The notes: a model not told the origin generated them from the letters alone. Positions 22,603-33,716 are shown, counted from the stretch's first letter. The stretch is DNA of 64,000 nucleotides from Stereocaulon alpinum (GCA_018257865.1 JAEUBA010000073.1:1-64000); one strand, 5' to 3'. Made by a program: numbers and translations.

Positions 22603-23283
22603 ATGACCACCCGAACCTCCCCCGAAGACGCAGCCGCAAAGCAGCGCATCATAACGCATATGAACGCCGACCACCAAGACTCGCTAATCCGCTATCTTGA
22701 ATACTACGCTGGCTTCTCGTCGTTCTCCGCCCGCAATGCCCGCCTCGCAGATATCACGTTTGATTCTCTCACCATTCAATACTCGCATACGCAAAGTCAT
22801 AGGATACCGATCAAGCCGCCTATGAAGGCATGGTCGGAGGCGCGGCCGAGGGTTGTGGAGATGGACCAGGTGGCTACAAGGGCGTTGGGAAGGGGCGGGG
22901 TTACGGTCAAGAGGTACGAGGAGCCGAGAGGTTGGATGACGGGCGTTATGGCCATCGTGGTCGTTACGGTTGTGGTGTTCTCGCGCCGTGCAAACTTCGA
23001 GCCGGGGTCGGTGCTATATTGGGCTTTGCTGAAGTACGTACCGGGCTTTGCGAATTTTTGCTGGATGGTGCAGCCGGTGATCATACCTCTCATGATAGCT
23101 ATACATTGTTGGGAATTATGGCAGTTTGAGAGGACTAGGCTGAGAAAGCATACGGTTAGGGTTTTCAGTGGAACGTGGTGGAAGTGGGTCGTTAGTAGCT
23201 TTGTGGAAGGGGCTGGGTCGTTTGTTAGATTTGATGAGGTTGTTAGGGAGGAAGAGGAGAAGAGGGCGAAGGCGAGGCATTGA
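22603..23283 (+). CDS. DUF2470-domain membrane protein
   Basis: A 226-residue single-exon protein beginning MTTRTSPEDAAAKQRIITHMNADHQDSL. An in-frame ATG 75 nt upstream would add a His-rich leader with no support, so 22,603 is preferred. Residues about 12-100 (IITHMNADHQDSLIRYLEYYAGF, then ARLADITFDSLTIQY) match the DUF2470 domain, which in bacteria and plants is found in HugZ/HOZ-type haem-related proteins. The C-terminal half has two or three membrane spans (WMTGVMAIVVVTVVVFS; NFCWMVQPVIIPLMIAI) and a charged tail. Fungal proteins with this layout are usually annotated only as integral membrane proteins. A link to haem is family-level knowledge, not shown by this sequence. The gene is convergent with the unknown protein at 23,500. 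Confidence 0.75.
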   Translation: MTTRTSPEDAAAKQRIITHMNADHQDSLIRYLEYYAGFSSFSARNARLADITFDSLTIQYSHTQSHRIPIKPPMKAWSEARPRVVEMDQVATRALGRGGVTVKRYEEPRGWMTGVMAIVVVTVVVFSRRANFEPGSVLYWALLKYVPGFANFCWMVQPVIIPLMIAIHCWELWQFERTRLRKHTVRVFSGTWWKWVVSSFVEGAGSFVRFDEVVREEEEKRAKARH

Positions 23284-23499
23284 CCGGTGTGGATCTAGTC
23301 TTATCGGGGCTGTAGAGATGACAGAACGAGCTATGAATACACAACGTAAACGCCTTTGCCTCGCTAGTCATCAACAATGACTGCAATTGCTGGTCACTCC
23401 TCTGACCATTGTGAGCTGTCAATCGCTGCCTCTTCATCCTCGGCCGGTTGGTCGATAACAATGACTGATTACCGCTGTCAACCCTGCGTCCGCTCTGAG

Positions 23500-24012
23500 C
23501 TACCACAGTCCCGCCATTGTTATCAATGCAGCAGCAGCTGTATTCACTAGTGCTCTGATGCTCATGGGCTCTGGTAAGGCAACCTCCACGAACATCTCGG
23601 TGTCGTCCAATCGATGGGCTTCGGACGCGGTGAACAACTTGTAGTGGCAGCTGCCGCATAAGGGTGCTTCTGCGACGAACTGCTTTATGGCGCGTTTCGA
23701 CGAAAGGAGGACTCCAACGAAAGTAACGTTTCCATCGGCGCCAAAATGATCATCCTCCCTTACGTGCCCTTTTCCTAGACACCCTAGGCCCAGCTGCTTT
23801 ACATCGCATTTGCAGGCGAAGTACAACTCCCCGTCGCTCAATGTGTATTGTGCCTCCGACATGACGTAGCGGACGAAGAAATTGTCGCACACGTGACGAG
23901 CGGCGTCGACATAGGAATAGGTTGACATCACGGCGAGGAGTAGAATTTTGTGCAGAGCTGGAAGTCGTGGAAGTCGTAGACGAAGTTTCTGGCTTAGTTT
24001 CCTGTTTGGCAT
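23500..24012 (-). CDS. Hypothetical Cys-containing protein
   Basis: A 170-codon frame from the ATG at 24,012 (MPNRKLSQKLRLRLPRLPALHK). The frame stays open further upstream to 24,252, but that part overlaps what looks like intergenic sequence. A basic N-terminus precedes a short hydrophobic run (ILLLAVMSTYSYV). The middle carries paired cysteines (FACKCDV, GCLGKG and later CGSCHYKLF), which could bind zinc or form disulfides. The C-terminus is hydrophobic (LVNTAAAALITMAGLW). I recognise no family; the spacing of the cysteines does not clearly match GFA/CENP-V or RING domains. The length of the open frame and its place between real genes favour coding. It could be fungal-lineage specific. Confidence 0.45.
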   Translation of the reverse strand: MPNRKLSQKLRLRLPRLPALHKILLLAVMSTYSYVDAARHVCDNFFVRYVMSEAQYTLSDGELYFACKCDVKQLGLGCLGKGHVREDDHFGADGNVTFVGVLLSSKRAIKQFVAEAPLCGSCHYKLFTASEAHRLDDTEMFVEVALPEPMSIRALVNTAAAALITMAGLW

Positions 24013-24273
24013 CTCAGTTACAGTCTTACAAAACCAATGGCTCGAGCCAGTGATGGCAGTTTCAAGGCTCGCGAAGAGAGGATGATGAGTGGAAACCTGG
24101 TTCCATACCTTGTATAGTTGAGACAATACCGACGCAAGCCAACCTGGGGTGTGTAGCGACAACAGGAGCTTCGGATCTTTGGTCGTGGCTGCTTGACTGT
24201 GAGGTGAGATTGCTCGGAAAACTGGCCGGAGCCACGGCATACGGTATAGCACGAGTGACGAGTCGTCACGTCG

Positions 24274-24659
24274 TCACGATGACTTCTCTGGTCGACTATA
24301 TTGGCCGACCGGGACTTGATGCCACGAGAACACATTGACTGGCTTACTGAACTGCCCAGTTTGCACATTTGACCATCTTGGTGCCGTATTTGGGATGGTT
24401 GTAGCACCGCCTGCATTTGCAACAGCTTCTTCTGTCATGCGAACCTGCTCTGCGGGTGTGGGTGAATGTTGCTCCTTGAAGTCCATCTTCCTAGTCAACT
24501 TGTCAGAACAGCGCAGTAAGTAAAGGTGGGCAAGGCTCACTGCTCTTGCTCTTTCTGTTCCTTTTCCTGTTTGAATGCAGGATCAAATATAGCAATACCT
24601 GTGCCAACGCCAATGACGGTTGCCAGGGTTATCGGCAAAAGGCCTTTTGCTCTACTCAT
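24274..24659 (-). CDS. Small single-pass membrane protein, possibly mitochondrial
   Basis: Two exons, 24,541-24,659 and 24,274-24,490, flank a 50-nt intron (GTGAGC...CTAG) and join in phase to give 111 residues. The product starts MSRAKGLLPITLATVIGVGTGIAIF, followed by DPAFKQEKEQKEQ. The N-terminus is thus one hydrophobic helix after a short basic stretch, the layout of many small mitochondrial inner-membrane proteins. A charged linker and a polar tail ending SWHQVPVGQYSRPEKSS follow. I do not know a named family. The clean splice junctions, the coherent frame over both exons and the divergent arrangement with DPH1 (about 310 bp between starts) support a real gene. Localisation is inferred only from the N-terminus. 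Confidence 0.65.
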
Positions 24660-24969
24660 CTTGTTTGTACGCGTAAAAAGATCGTACACAGCAGAAGTGA
24701 AAGACTTGTAAAACCAAGATGAGGACTGGGCAGACCAGGATACTATATTTATTCTCAAGTACAAAAAACAGATAACTCTTCTCAATGAAGCGATGTCTAG
24801 GACCGTTTGTGGATGGAATAGGTGCCGGTAGTGTATGTTGTGCGTGATTGTCGTCATGAATTTGGTTCTCCGGCGGATAGATTCCGCTTCACAATGCTAC
24901 CCGGCGTTGGCTGAAAGTTGTTCCTAGGCTTAGGAATCACATATCTTGGCTATTGTTCTCGTCCTCACA

Positions 24970-26371
24970 ATGGAGTCTGACAGAGCTCAAGCCGATCTTG
25001 GACAAGGCGTTGAGGCTGAGCTTGCAGCAGACAAGCATGGCAATCCCAAGCAACCAAAGAGGCGATTCATCGGTAGGAAAGCTGCAGTGGAAAGAGCAGA
25101 ACAGAATGGCACCTTTGATGCAACTATCGAGGACAGTGGAACGATTCAAGGTGAGTAAACTCGCATGCGACTTCATGGTAATGCTGATCTCGGTCTCAGT
25201 CGCGCAACCAAGGCGGACAGCCCGAGCCTTGAACCAGGTGCCTCCTGAGATCCTTAACGACCCAGAGATCAACGATGCTATATCTTTGTTGCCTCCGAAC
25301 TACTCTTTCGAGATACACAAAACCATACACCGTGTACGTACATCGGGCTCGAAGAAGATCGCATTACAATTCCCGGAAGGCTTGCTCCTCTTCGCAACTA
25401 CTATCTCTGACATTCTCACACGGTTCTGCTCCGGCTCAGAAACTCTTATCATGGGGGACGTCACCTACGGCGCATGCTGCATAGACGACTACACTGCTCG
25501 AGCATTAGGTTGCGACCTTCTAATTCATTACGCGCACAGCTGCCTCATCCCTGTAGACGTAACGAAAATCAAGACCCTCTACGTTTTCGTCGATATAAGC
25601 ATAGACACCACCCATCTCCTAGCAACCCTTGAGCGGAATTTCCAAAAAGGGAAAACTATAGCGATGGTCGGAACCATCCAATTCAATGCCACCCTACATA
25701 CTGTCAAGCCTATTCTTGAGCGTGCCGGCTTCAAGGTCCTGATCCCACAGATTACGCCACTCAGCAAAGGCGAGATCTTAGGCTGCACTTCGCCGCGTCT
25801 GTCGAACGACCAGGCTGATTTGATACTTTATCTCGGCGACGGGCGATTTCATCTGGAGTCGGCCATGATTCACAACCCCAATCTACCTGCATATCGTTAT
25901 GATCCCTACTCGAGGAAGTTAACAAGAGAGACCTATGACCACGAGGAAATGTATGATCTCCGTCGTCAAGCCATCAAATCTGCCAAGAAAGCAGAGAAGT
26001 GGGGTCTCATTCTCGGCTCTTTGGGGCGGCAAGGTAATCCTCATACGATGACAATGATTGAGAATACCCTAAAGGAGCGAGATGTTCCATTTATCAATCT
26101 GCTTCTGAGCGAGATCTTTCCAGGAAAGCTGGCACTAATGAGTGATGTTGACTGCTGGGTGCAAATTGCGTGTCCAAGATTGAGCATCGACTGGGGCTAT
26201 GCTTTCCCCAAGCCCTTACTAACGCCATACGAAGCTCTGGTGGCTCTTGGTACTAGAGAAGAGTGGCAGAAGGGCAATGAAGGTATCTACCCCATGGACT
26301 TCTACGCCAAGGAGGGTTTAGGCAGAACGAAGGAAGGCGACATCGCAGCAATGGTTGCCGCGAAGGGCTAA
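24970..26371 (+). CDS. DPH1: Diphthamide biosynthesis protein 1
   Basis: Dph1, with Dph2 and Dph3, transfers the 3-amino-3-carboxypropyl group of S-adenosylmethionine to a histidine of translation factor eEF2, the first step of diphthamide formation in the cytosol. It uses a [4Fe-4S] cluster in non-classical radical chemistry. Two exons, 24,970-25,150 and 25,200-26,371, are joined across a 49-nt intron (GTGAGT...TCTCAG) to give 450 residues, normal for the family. The conserved cysteine positions are visible: GDVTYGACCIDD (Cys153/154), IHYAHSCLIPVD (Cys175) and DCWVQIACPRLSIDWG (Cys379/385). Other family signatures include KKIALQFPEGLL and GSLGRQGNP. The N-terminal 60 residues are acidic and variable. 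The start is the first ATG in frame with the spliced product. Confidence 0.95.
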
Positions 26372-28524
26372 AGCAATGGGCTACTCATGCAGCTACCGTG
26401 AGGTCTCCAGCCATGGCCCAAGATTCAGGTGCGGCTGACGTTGCTCATGGGTACAGCAAATCACCATTACCCCCAATCTTCGCAGCGGGTCAGGGAGTGC
26501 AACGTTCGCTGGTCGAACGCAGGCTTAATGCTGTAGGGACTATCAAAGACAATTCTGAGTTCTTTGCCTCAATTCATTGGCAAGTTGGCTGGGACGTCAT
26601 TCATGAGCTTGTGACGCGACGCTATCAATTTCGAGACTTCAGCGTGACGGCTATCATTGTCCCGGGCTAGTTTCACGACCTGAGATCAAGGCTATGCTCA
26701 GACCAACTTGAAGCCGCACCCGAAATTGCGATATGGTGAAATTGCTATTGACCCTCCTCCTTTCGAAAGTCAAGATTCTGGATCCCACTCGGGGGCCTTA
26801 TATGGGCGCTTTGCGACCCCTAAGGGGGACCTCTACCGGTGAGATTAAACCACAACCTCATTCGATACTTTTGATGAAGCCTAAGGATAGTGAGATGCGA
26901 GGCCCTTCATTAGGCGCTCCATGGCGGGGAAGCAAGGAATGTTCGCGGCGTTGAAAGATTAGGAATCCAGAATATCTTGGCGTCGTATTCAAGTATTGCC
27001 GCTAGCTCTACCAGAGCCAATATTATCGCCAGGAAGGTATTACCTTACGTCTTTCTCTTTCTTCCACCCACATTTCTAGTCAAGTGGGCCAATGGAATGA
27101 GTCAATCGTAGAGCAAACAAGATCGCCAGAGACTTAAAGAAACATCTTTCGGCACAAGGTCGTCTTCCCTCAATTAGATTGGCGATAAGCTAACTGCGAA
27201 GAATATGCGGACTAAATTGACAACACATTCAAACTGAGACTTGGCTTATGTTGTCGAGTCGTTTGTAACCAGATTATGTCCTAGAAGGAATTCTGGGACT
27301 GAGATAGATGGAGACGAAGACAAGGCTTAGAAGTGGCCGCGCCAGTGGCCCCTAAAACCACTTGAGACAAGGTGATCGGGCCAGGACTCGATGTATCTAG
27401 GTATTGGGCGCTTCTTTACCGACCGGTACAATCTTATTGGTATTTACATCCACGTGCCAAGAAACTTAACGTAAGCCCACCCTTTGTGGGTCTCAAATTT
27501 TTCAAGTTCTTTCACAAAACACTCCATTCACCGCCGAGTACCTCCAACCTTTCATGCGTACGACCTGGCTCAAAGAATTACAGGCTATATATGGTACCTT
27601 AGACCTTCTACGGGAACAGGAAAGACCGCCTTCCCACACTCTTTGTGTCGAATCATCTTGGTAGAATTGGAACCAAATCATCGTTGAAGGATCTGCTTTA
27701 TCTTGCACACGAGATGCTATGTTTTCCTCCTAACACAAGTCCCAGAACCCCTTACGAAGCGCTCTTTCAACCGTCACTCCACCTCACTCTCTCGAACCAG
27801 AACGTTTCCCCACAACCTGCTTCCTTCCCCGCTCAAAGCGGCCTCAGCAGTCCCAATCATCAATCATGGAAAGAGACCAAATCCAGATATTCTCACCAAG
27901 ACTTTCATAATCTAGTTCTTACCATATGAGACCTGAAATAGAGAAACGATACTGCTCATCGGTCAAGCGTTGCGGAAGTTCAATACGTCATTAGTCTAGC
28001 TAGAGACCTAGCAGTAGGGCATGACATTAATGATCATGATCGGTATGAATGGCTGAAGGGGTTTGAAGGTTTATTAGTGGCTCATAGGACACCTCATATG
28101 GCTCTTCTTTCTAGATTGTGTGAGGCGCTTGATGTTCAGTGATCATGCGCGTCTCCGCCTTGAGAGTGAAGGGGAAACATGTAGATAGAAGGGAGATTGC
28201 TTAGAGTTTGATGAGGGGGGGTTTGTAGAGCTATATCTTCTACGATTTTAGACCTGATTGAGACACGTCTTCAAAGACACAGAAGAAAGGGAGGATCGGA
28301 ATGTTTGAGGGGTTGCGCGCAGGCAGGCTTGGGAAGCTTCAAGTGAAGTTTCTTACAGGGATGTAATAGTACTTTTAGAGCAATGTGGCTAGCAAGATCA
28401 ACAAGACTTTTGTTCATTTCCAGCTCACATGTTCTGTACATTTGTTCATTTCTTGGGTTGATGCGCACAATCGCTGAATGACATTTTGTGGCAAGAGCCT
28501 TGCATACCATGACTTCCTGCCATC
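26372..28524. other. Gene-poor intergenic stretch with one coding-like fragment
   Basis: About 2.1 kb without a recognisable gene. At 27,941-28,142 the plus strand has a 66-codon run ending in a stop, containing VAEVQYVISLARDLAVGHDIN and later KGFEGLLVAHRTPHMALLSR. It begins after an ATAG that could be a splice acceptor. It looks like a terminal exon or a fragment of a decayed gene of unknown family. Short frames elsewhere (for example 26,398-26,954) show no domain or signal. Confidence 0.35.
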
Positions 28525-29819
28525 TCAAACCATGTCCTCACCATCCCCCTTGCCCTTATCCAACTCAATTCTGTTTGCATTTGCGGTTCCAGCTAGACCG
28601 TTATCCGGCACATGCTCGTGGTGTTTCTGGTACGAGCGTTTCCAGGCGCTGATTCTGCTACCGGGGAAAGGACTGCTGCTGTTTTTACGCGACGGAAAAA
28701 AGGAAATGCGGAAGGGGGTACGATCCCGAGCAAGGTCGTAGGTCGGCTTGAGGGTTGGAACTGAGCCGCATATAATAAGGATGAGAAATTTGGCGCTGGC
28801 AGCGAAGACGATCTGAGTCAGTGAACGCACGGAGGGTTGGGTGAAGTCTGTCTTGGACACTTACGCCGACCAAACGTGGAATTCATACATCTGCCTGGTT
28901 AGATCGCCTCGGGCGTTGAGTTCACGGATTTTGGAGGTCTTGATAGCGGAGCAGATATCAGAGCTGGACTTAGTTGAGCTTTTGGCATTCTATGATGTTG
29001 TCTGTCACACAAAGCACTAAGGATTTACAAGATACCCAGACCTAAGAGTACACTCAGTTGGAGCTTCCTTTTAATTTTCAAATGCATGTTTCAGACGAAG
29101 GTCAAGGGTAGCAGGGCGAGACAAGTATCCAAGAAGGAATTGTAAGCTATCAAGGTAAGCCCACTAAGAATGCTAAATATCAACAGGCTGCAATACACCC
29201 ATTATGGACCGAATAATCGACCTGGCTTACGGGATTCCAACATATCGCTCCCCAAATGTTCTAGGGACCTTCCCAAAGCGCCCGTGGCGGGCTACACTGG
29301 ACAAAGGTAGATATAGCTGCTAAGGCGTTCGAGATAAATGTCAGAACGATATTAATCCGGAGGAACCATTTCCGCCAAAAGGAAATAGGGCTGATGAGAC
29401 GCAAGAGTAAGAAGGCTACGGATATTTTCCCAGTGCCGAAGGTGTTAATCTAGAAAGGTTGTATGATCTAGATTAATACAACGGTATAGATGATCTGTGG
29501 TGTCGTAAGATAAGCGAGATTTCGTCCTAGTCTGTGCGTAATTGCAAGTGTTGCTGAGATATTGCCAGCGATGAAAAGAATATGTAATATTATTAGCAGC
29601 TAAGGAGAGTCTCCTTTATGTTTATGATATCGTTGAAGCGGTATTTACGAGAGTGATTAGCATCATCCAGTCGTCCGTACCGGTATTCTTGAGCTTCCAG
29701 CGCGAGTATAAACTCAATGCAAGTATGATGATGCACAAAGCCGTTTCGGTCCAGCTAATGGCCAGCAAGGAGCCGCTCCTATTCTGATCACCCCCAGACG
29801 GAAGCGGTAAAGGGTTCAT
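28525..29819 (-). pseudogene. Decayed rhodopsin-like (PTH11/SAT4-type, PF20684) membrane protein
   Basis: The minus strand reads as a nearly full-length fungal rhodopsin-domain membrane protein. It starts near MNPLPLPSGGD (29,819) and includes ALCIIILALSLYSRWKLKN, then TGTDDWMML, a probable intron, FIAGNISATLAITHRLGRN, GKISVAFLLLRLISPISFWR, FVQCSPPRALWEGP, DTCLALLPLTFV, SAIKTSKIRELNARGDLT and, after another likely 52-nt intron, LILIICGSVPTLKPTYD, ending at 28,525. It is broken by stops at 29,468-29,470, 29,450-29,452, 29,261-29,263, 29,180-29,182 and 29,091-29,093. Several fall where the family has tryptophan, so TGG-to-TAG/TGA (G-to-A) is the likely cause, resembling RIP, although the surroundings are not AT-rich. 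An intact family member lies at 37,212-38,589. Confidence 0.85.
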
Positions 29820-30262
29820 GATACGCTTTACTCGAGTAGGCTTTTGTAGGTTGGATTTGAGATTAGATAAAGAAGCTCTGGGATGGGATGATAGTGGCAG
29901 TGGGCGTTGACGCATCATAAAAACCTCCAGGTTGCAGGATAAGGTTGATGGAGTAGATCCATATGTGTGGCTTTCGAGCCCGTGCTCCCTGTATCTTGCA
30001 AGCATTCCCGAATCAGTTGGACCAATGTGACTGCTCGCACTGCTCCTTGTTGGATACAAACCACAGAAAGAGGCTCGTATCGTTCTCGCGATTTTCCAAA
30101 TTGCGAGTCATGACTGGAATGCCATGCTGTTTGGCGCAGAATGACTGGTTAGAGAACGCCTGGTGGGGCCAAAACATCTTGATCCTGCTCACACCCCTGT
30201 TGCCCCTTCACCTCCTCCACTTGTTCTAGATAGAACCAATCTGGTGGGGTGATGGGCGTCCG

Positions 30263-30655
30263 TAGGGGTGGAAAAATGAAAAAATCGATTAATTGAATAA
30301 TCGATTATATGGCGATTATAATCGATTGATTCAATCTGAAATAATCATGCTACTATATGCGGAGCTCCTATTGGCCTAAATATCTCAGAGTCTTGGTGTT
30401 TTAGCGCTGCTGCACCACCCTATCGCCGCCCAAATCCGTATGGGAGATCTAAGTAGGTGTCAGTGGCAGTAATATAGGGCAGTTGAGTTCGTACGGCGAC
30501 GGCGACGATGCGTACAGGCGACAGCGACAATGTATATAGGCGACAGTGAGCCTGTATGGAGAATATAGGTAAGCGGTAGTAATTAAAATCGATTTAAAAT
30601 CGATTATATATAATAGTCGGTTGATATTTGAAATAATCGATTTTTCCCACCCCTA
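30263..30655. mobile_element. MITE-like element with imperfect terminal inverted repeats
   Basis: A 393-bp non-coding unit bounded by TAGGGGTGGAAAAA (30,263-30,276) and its inverse TTTTTCCCACCCCTA (30,641-30,655), which differ by one inserted base. Just inside both ends are AATCGATT-rich subterminal repeats. The outermost TA on each side could be a TA target duplication (Tc1/mariner style); alternatively TAGGGGTGG is typical of hAT ends, but a perfect 8-bp duplication is not visible (flanks GGCGTCCG and GGGCCATA). The interior holds about three 21-22-nt units around GGCGACAGCGACAATG (30,491-30,555). No coding capacity exists, so it would depend on a transposase supplied elsewhere. Confidence 0.75.
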
Positions 30656-31676
30656 GGGCCATAGGTGTCCGGTATATTTTGATGCAATCGGAAGACCCGG
30701 GACTGTGGTTCCGAGGAAGATCTGAGTAGCTGTAGGGTCTAGAAATAGAGGCTAGGTTATGGTGCACACCTGCCCGGAAAGGTTTGCACTTTTGTTTGAT
30801 ATTGACGAGGATGCGACACCTTTTAATCCAGCGGCACAGACAGTCGGAGCTTTGGCCTTGGCACTACCGAATGTTTTATCTCTGGGTATTTATGCGCCTA
30901 AGAAGATCGGGATAAGCGAGGATTGCGTCTGTAGAGAGATTTGTGTACGTGTGACATAGATGATGACTGCGTCTCTGTACGCTGCAGACTCAGGAGTTGC
31001 AAAATCACACCATGAGTGCATAAATCGTCCATGCGTTGTCGCTGCATCTACTTCCATACCCAAGCTTCGTTTTAGAGGAATGGGGCCTGAACACTAGTCT
31101 ATGAGAAAGTCTGCTTTCAGTTCTAGCTGAATAGCAGCTTTCTAAGTAGTTGGAATCTTGAAAAGATCATCACTCCGGAATCGTGGCGTCGAATCCATTG
31201 GTCGAATTGTCGTGGCGGAACTCTTATTGCAAAAGGTGACTCTTTGCGCGTATACTTCATCGACTAATATCACCGCGCGTTGCAAATGTGGTGTGGTTAG
31301 CAGGTGGAGTTGTGAACGTGGTGCAGTTCGAAACTACAGTGAGATGGCCCGCAGTCCTAACGGCTGACGTGCCGGAGGAGGGTTTATACGCCTGCCTAAA
31401 GTTCGGCTGTGGCAATTAAAGAAAAGATATGGCATCAAGATCTTAGCGCAAAGCTGCTGTACCAGTAAATAATGATCATGACTATGTGTTAAAAGAGTGG
31501 GTTAGAATATTGCCTACTACTAGTCTACTAGGGCTAGGGCTTGCCAAGACCTCCATGCGCACATAGCAAAATCTCTGCATGCAATTCTAGCTAGCAACAA
31601 CATCAATGGCAATATATTGTTCACCCACCGATTCATGACAGACTCTCCTCCAATCCGATCACTGATATTCTAACGC
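30656..31676. other. Intergenic, no supported gene
   Basis: About 1 kb with normal composition. Short frames on both strands (for example around 30,700-30,960) read like decayed coding sequence, but no family is recognised and no consistent gene can be built. Confidence 0.4.
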
Positions 31677-33109
31677 CTACTTAGGCACCGCCACGATGAT
31701 GCTGTCGCGACGCTCTGGAGTGTAGGTGCAGATCTGTTTGATCGTCAACCCAGCTGTATCAAGTAGTCCACGCCATTGCTTTTCTGTCCTTTCGATAGCA
31801 GCCAACCCTGCCATCATCGTCAGGTCGAGTTGAGTTGCCTGCCAATGGGCTCCTTGAACCGGGATAACCATATCATCAATGAGGATTACAGAATCTTGAC
31901 CCATTGCTTTGATAATTTGCTGAAGGATCATCACAGCCTTCTCGTCGGCATGGTTGTGTATGATATTACGCAAGTAATATACACGAGCGCCTAACATCCT
32001 TCTTTTAGCTTTCTTACGCTTTTGTTTGAGGCGTAAAGGCTGCGAAAGCGAACAGACCTTTGATGGGCTGCCCTTCCATAAAGTTGTGAGCCATCATTTC
32101 AATACCTTCGATTACGGGGGCCTGTGCAATTACTGGAGGCAAATCTTGAACAATAACACGACCAGGGACATGAGGGAGTCTGGCCTTCAATAACTGACAT
32201 TGCTGACCGATACCTCCACCTATATCAACGAAGAGCGGTGTACCTGGTTGCAGATGATGGCATAGTTCATTCTCGAACGGAAAGACATCCAAAAATGTGT
32301 TCTGGCTTTCGTGGGTAGCACCGACCCATAAATTGAAGTACTCGAGCTGGGCGGGTCTCTCGGCGAGCCAGACCATAGGGGGTTGGTTGGTACGATGACC
32401 CTTTTGCATAGGGCCGTTGGCGCTGTCGTATGGGTTCTGGTAGTCATTTTCGGCTAAGTACTCTGGAAGGGCTTGATAGCATGGCAATATGGTGTCATGG
32501 CTGATGCAGATTAGAATTGCAACGTCGATCGGCGTAGACCTTTTCTCTGATGCAAATGTACGCTTACTTGAAGTAGATACCAGCTTTCAAGCCGGGTATA
32601 GTCAGTGTTCTGGTAATATTACTAGCACTGAACTTGTCCTCTCCTGCTTCCTGGACTGTCCCCATACTCGCAAGATAGCGCAGCAGACGTCCTGAATCAA
32701 GATGCGCGTTAGTCAATAAAAGTACAGAAGTTGTCCTTACGTGATAGACGAACCCAGGAATGCCTCGTTGGTTCTGGTGTGCTTGACAAGCTCCTGAGTG
32801 GTGAGTGACCCATTCTTCTCGGCTAAAGCTTCAAACAGATTGATGTCACTCGCGATACGAGCCGCAGTGAGTTGGAGAGGCTGTTAGATTACCAGGTCTA
32901 TCAGTAAGCCTATTTATTGAAGAAGACTTTCAAGAGTTACCCACAGCATAGCAAATACGGTGAATAGTGTCTCCTGGTGTTTCAAGAGCAGGAAGCAAGT
33001 CCCGAAGAGCTTCCAGTAAGCTCTTGCGTGTAACCTCGTCCAGGGAATTGTTACTTCTGAGAGCTCTAAGCTGTACGATAAGACCAGAGACGTCTGAGAT
33101 TAAGTCCAT
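31677..33109 (-). CDS. SAM-dependent O-methyltransferase (plant-type OMT, PF00891)
   Basis: Five exons (32,945-33,109; 32,754-32,880; 32,568-32,691; 32,058-32,500; 31,677-31,990) with 62-67-nt introns join in phase to give 390 residues, standard for fungal secondary-metabolism O-methyltransferases. The N-terminal half is the dimerisation/winged-helix region (LQLTAARIASDINLFEALAE, then TTQELVKHTRTNEAFLGRLLRYLAS). SAM-binding motif I is LFVDIGGGIGQ (residues about 228-238), followed by RVIVQDLPPVI, and ILIDDMVIP lies near the end. The catalytic base is expected at His298 in YYLRNIIHNHADEK; the usual HD pair is HN here. The second intron has an unusual GTTCGT donor. Substrate is unknown. No polyketide synthase or other cluster gene lies nearby, so a pathway cannot be assigned. 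The start is the ATG at 33,109. Confidence 0.88.
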
Positions 33110-33535
33110 ATTTGCTGCAATCTAGATGTGATTGGTGTTTGTCCAAGCCCAGGTAAGGCCGTGATGCTGTATGATCTGAGCACTACGGAGGGTAGACTTT
33201 CAGCTCGTTACTGGCGTTCGATACTTGGATAGAATGCAATGTCGAATTAGCCGAAGAGTGAGAGAGTAAGGTAAAGAGCAGAAAGAGCGAGTGTATGGAC
33301 ACCTACAGTAATGCTCCCTAGACATGATCCCGAAGTCCATCCCTCGGCGATCTCCGTACTGCATACAGCAATCCAGTAGCGAGTAATAAGCTCTAGACTC
33401 CATCTTCGCGGGGCAATAAACGCATGGCTGGCTATTCGCTGCATTTCAAGCTGCATGTTCGTCTAAATGCGATATGACTGGACGTTAGATATCGGCTAAG
33501 CAATCACGTTCAGATACTACCTTCCCTTTCCTGTC

Positions 33536-33716
33536 TCGTCAAGAACAAAAGAAAGTTCATGTTACGTATCCTGAAAGTCTCCCAGAACGTGGTCCTCTAA
33601 GCCGGCCAGAAAACGACCTTGATAGGCGTCAAATACGCTTTAGTAGCTCGCTTCGGTGCCTCGCTTATGGGGAAACTCCGCCTGGGAAAACATGAATTTC
33701 TTTTTGTTCTTGACGA
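33536..33716. repeat. Foldback inverted repeat
   Basis: The sequence TCGTCAAGAACAAAAGAAAG continuing to TTCATGTT (33,536-33,563) recurs as its inverse at 33,688-33,716 with a few mismatches or one-base indels. The arms of about 28 bp are separated by roughly 125 bp. The transcript of either strand could form a hairpin. It may be a remnant of a foldback or MITE-type element. Confidence 0.6.

Noticed and set aside
26398..26954. Two plus-strand frames after DPH1
   Set aside because: No recognisable domain, weak codon pattern, no splice-supported extension.
30759..30959. 66-codon plus-strand frame; minus strand also looks coding-like
   Set aside because: Neither strand gives a family or consistent gene; left as unassigned.
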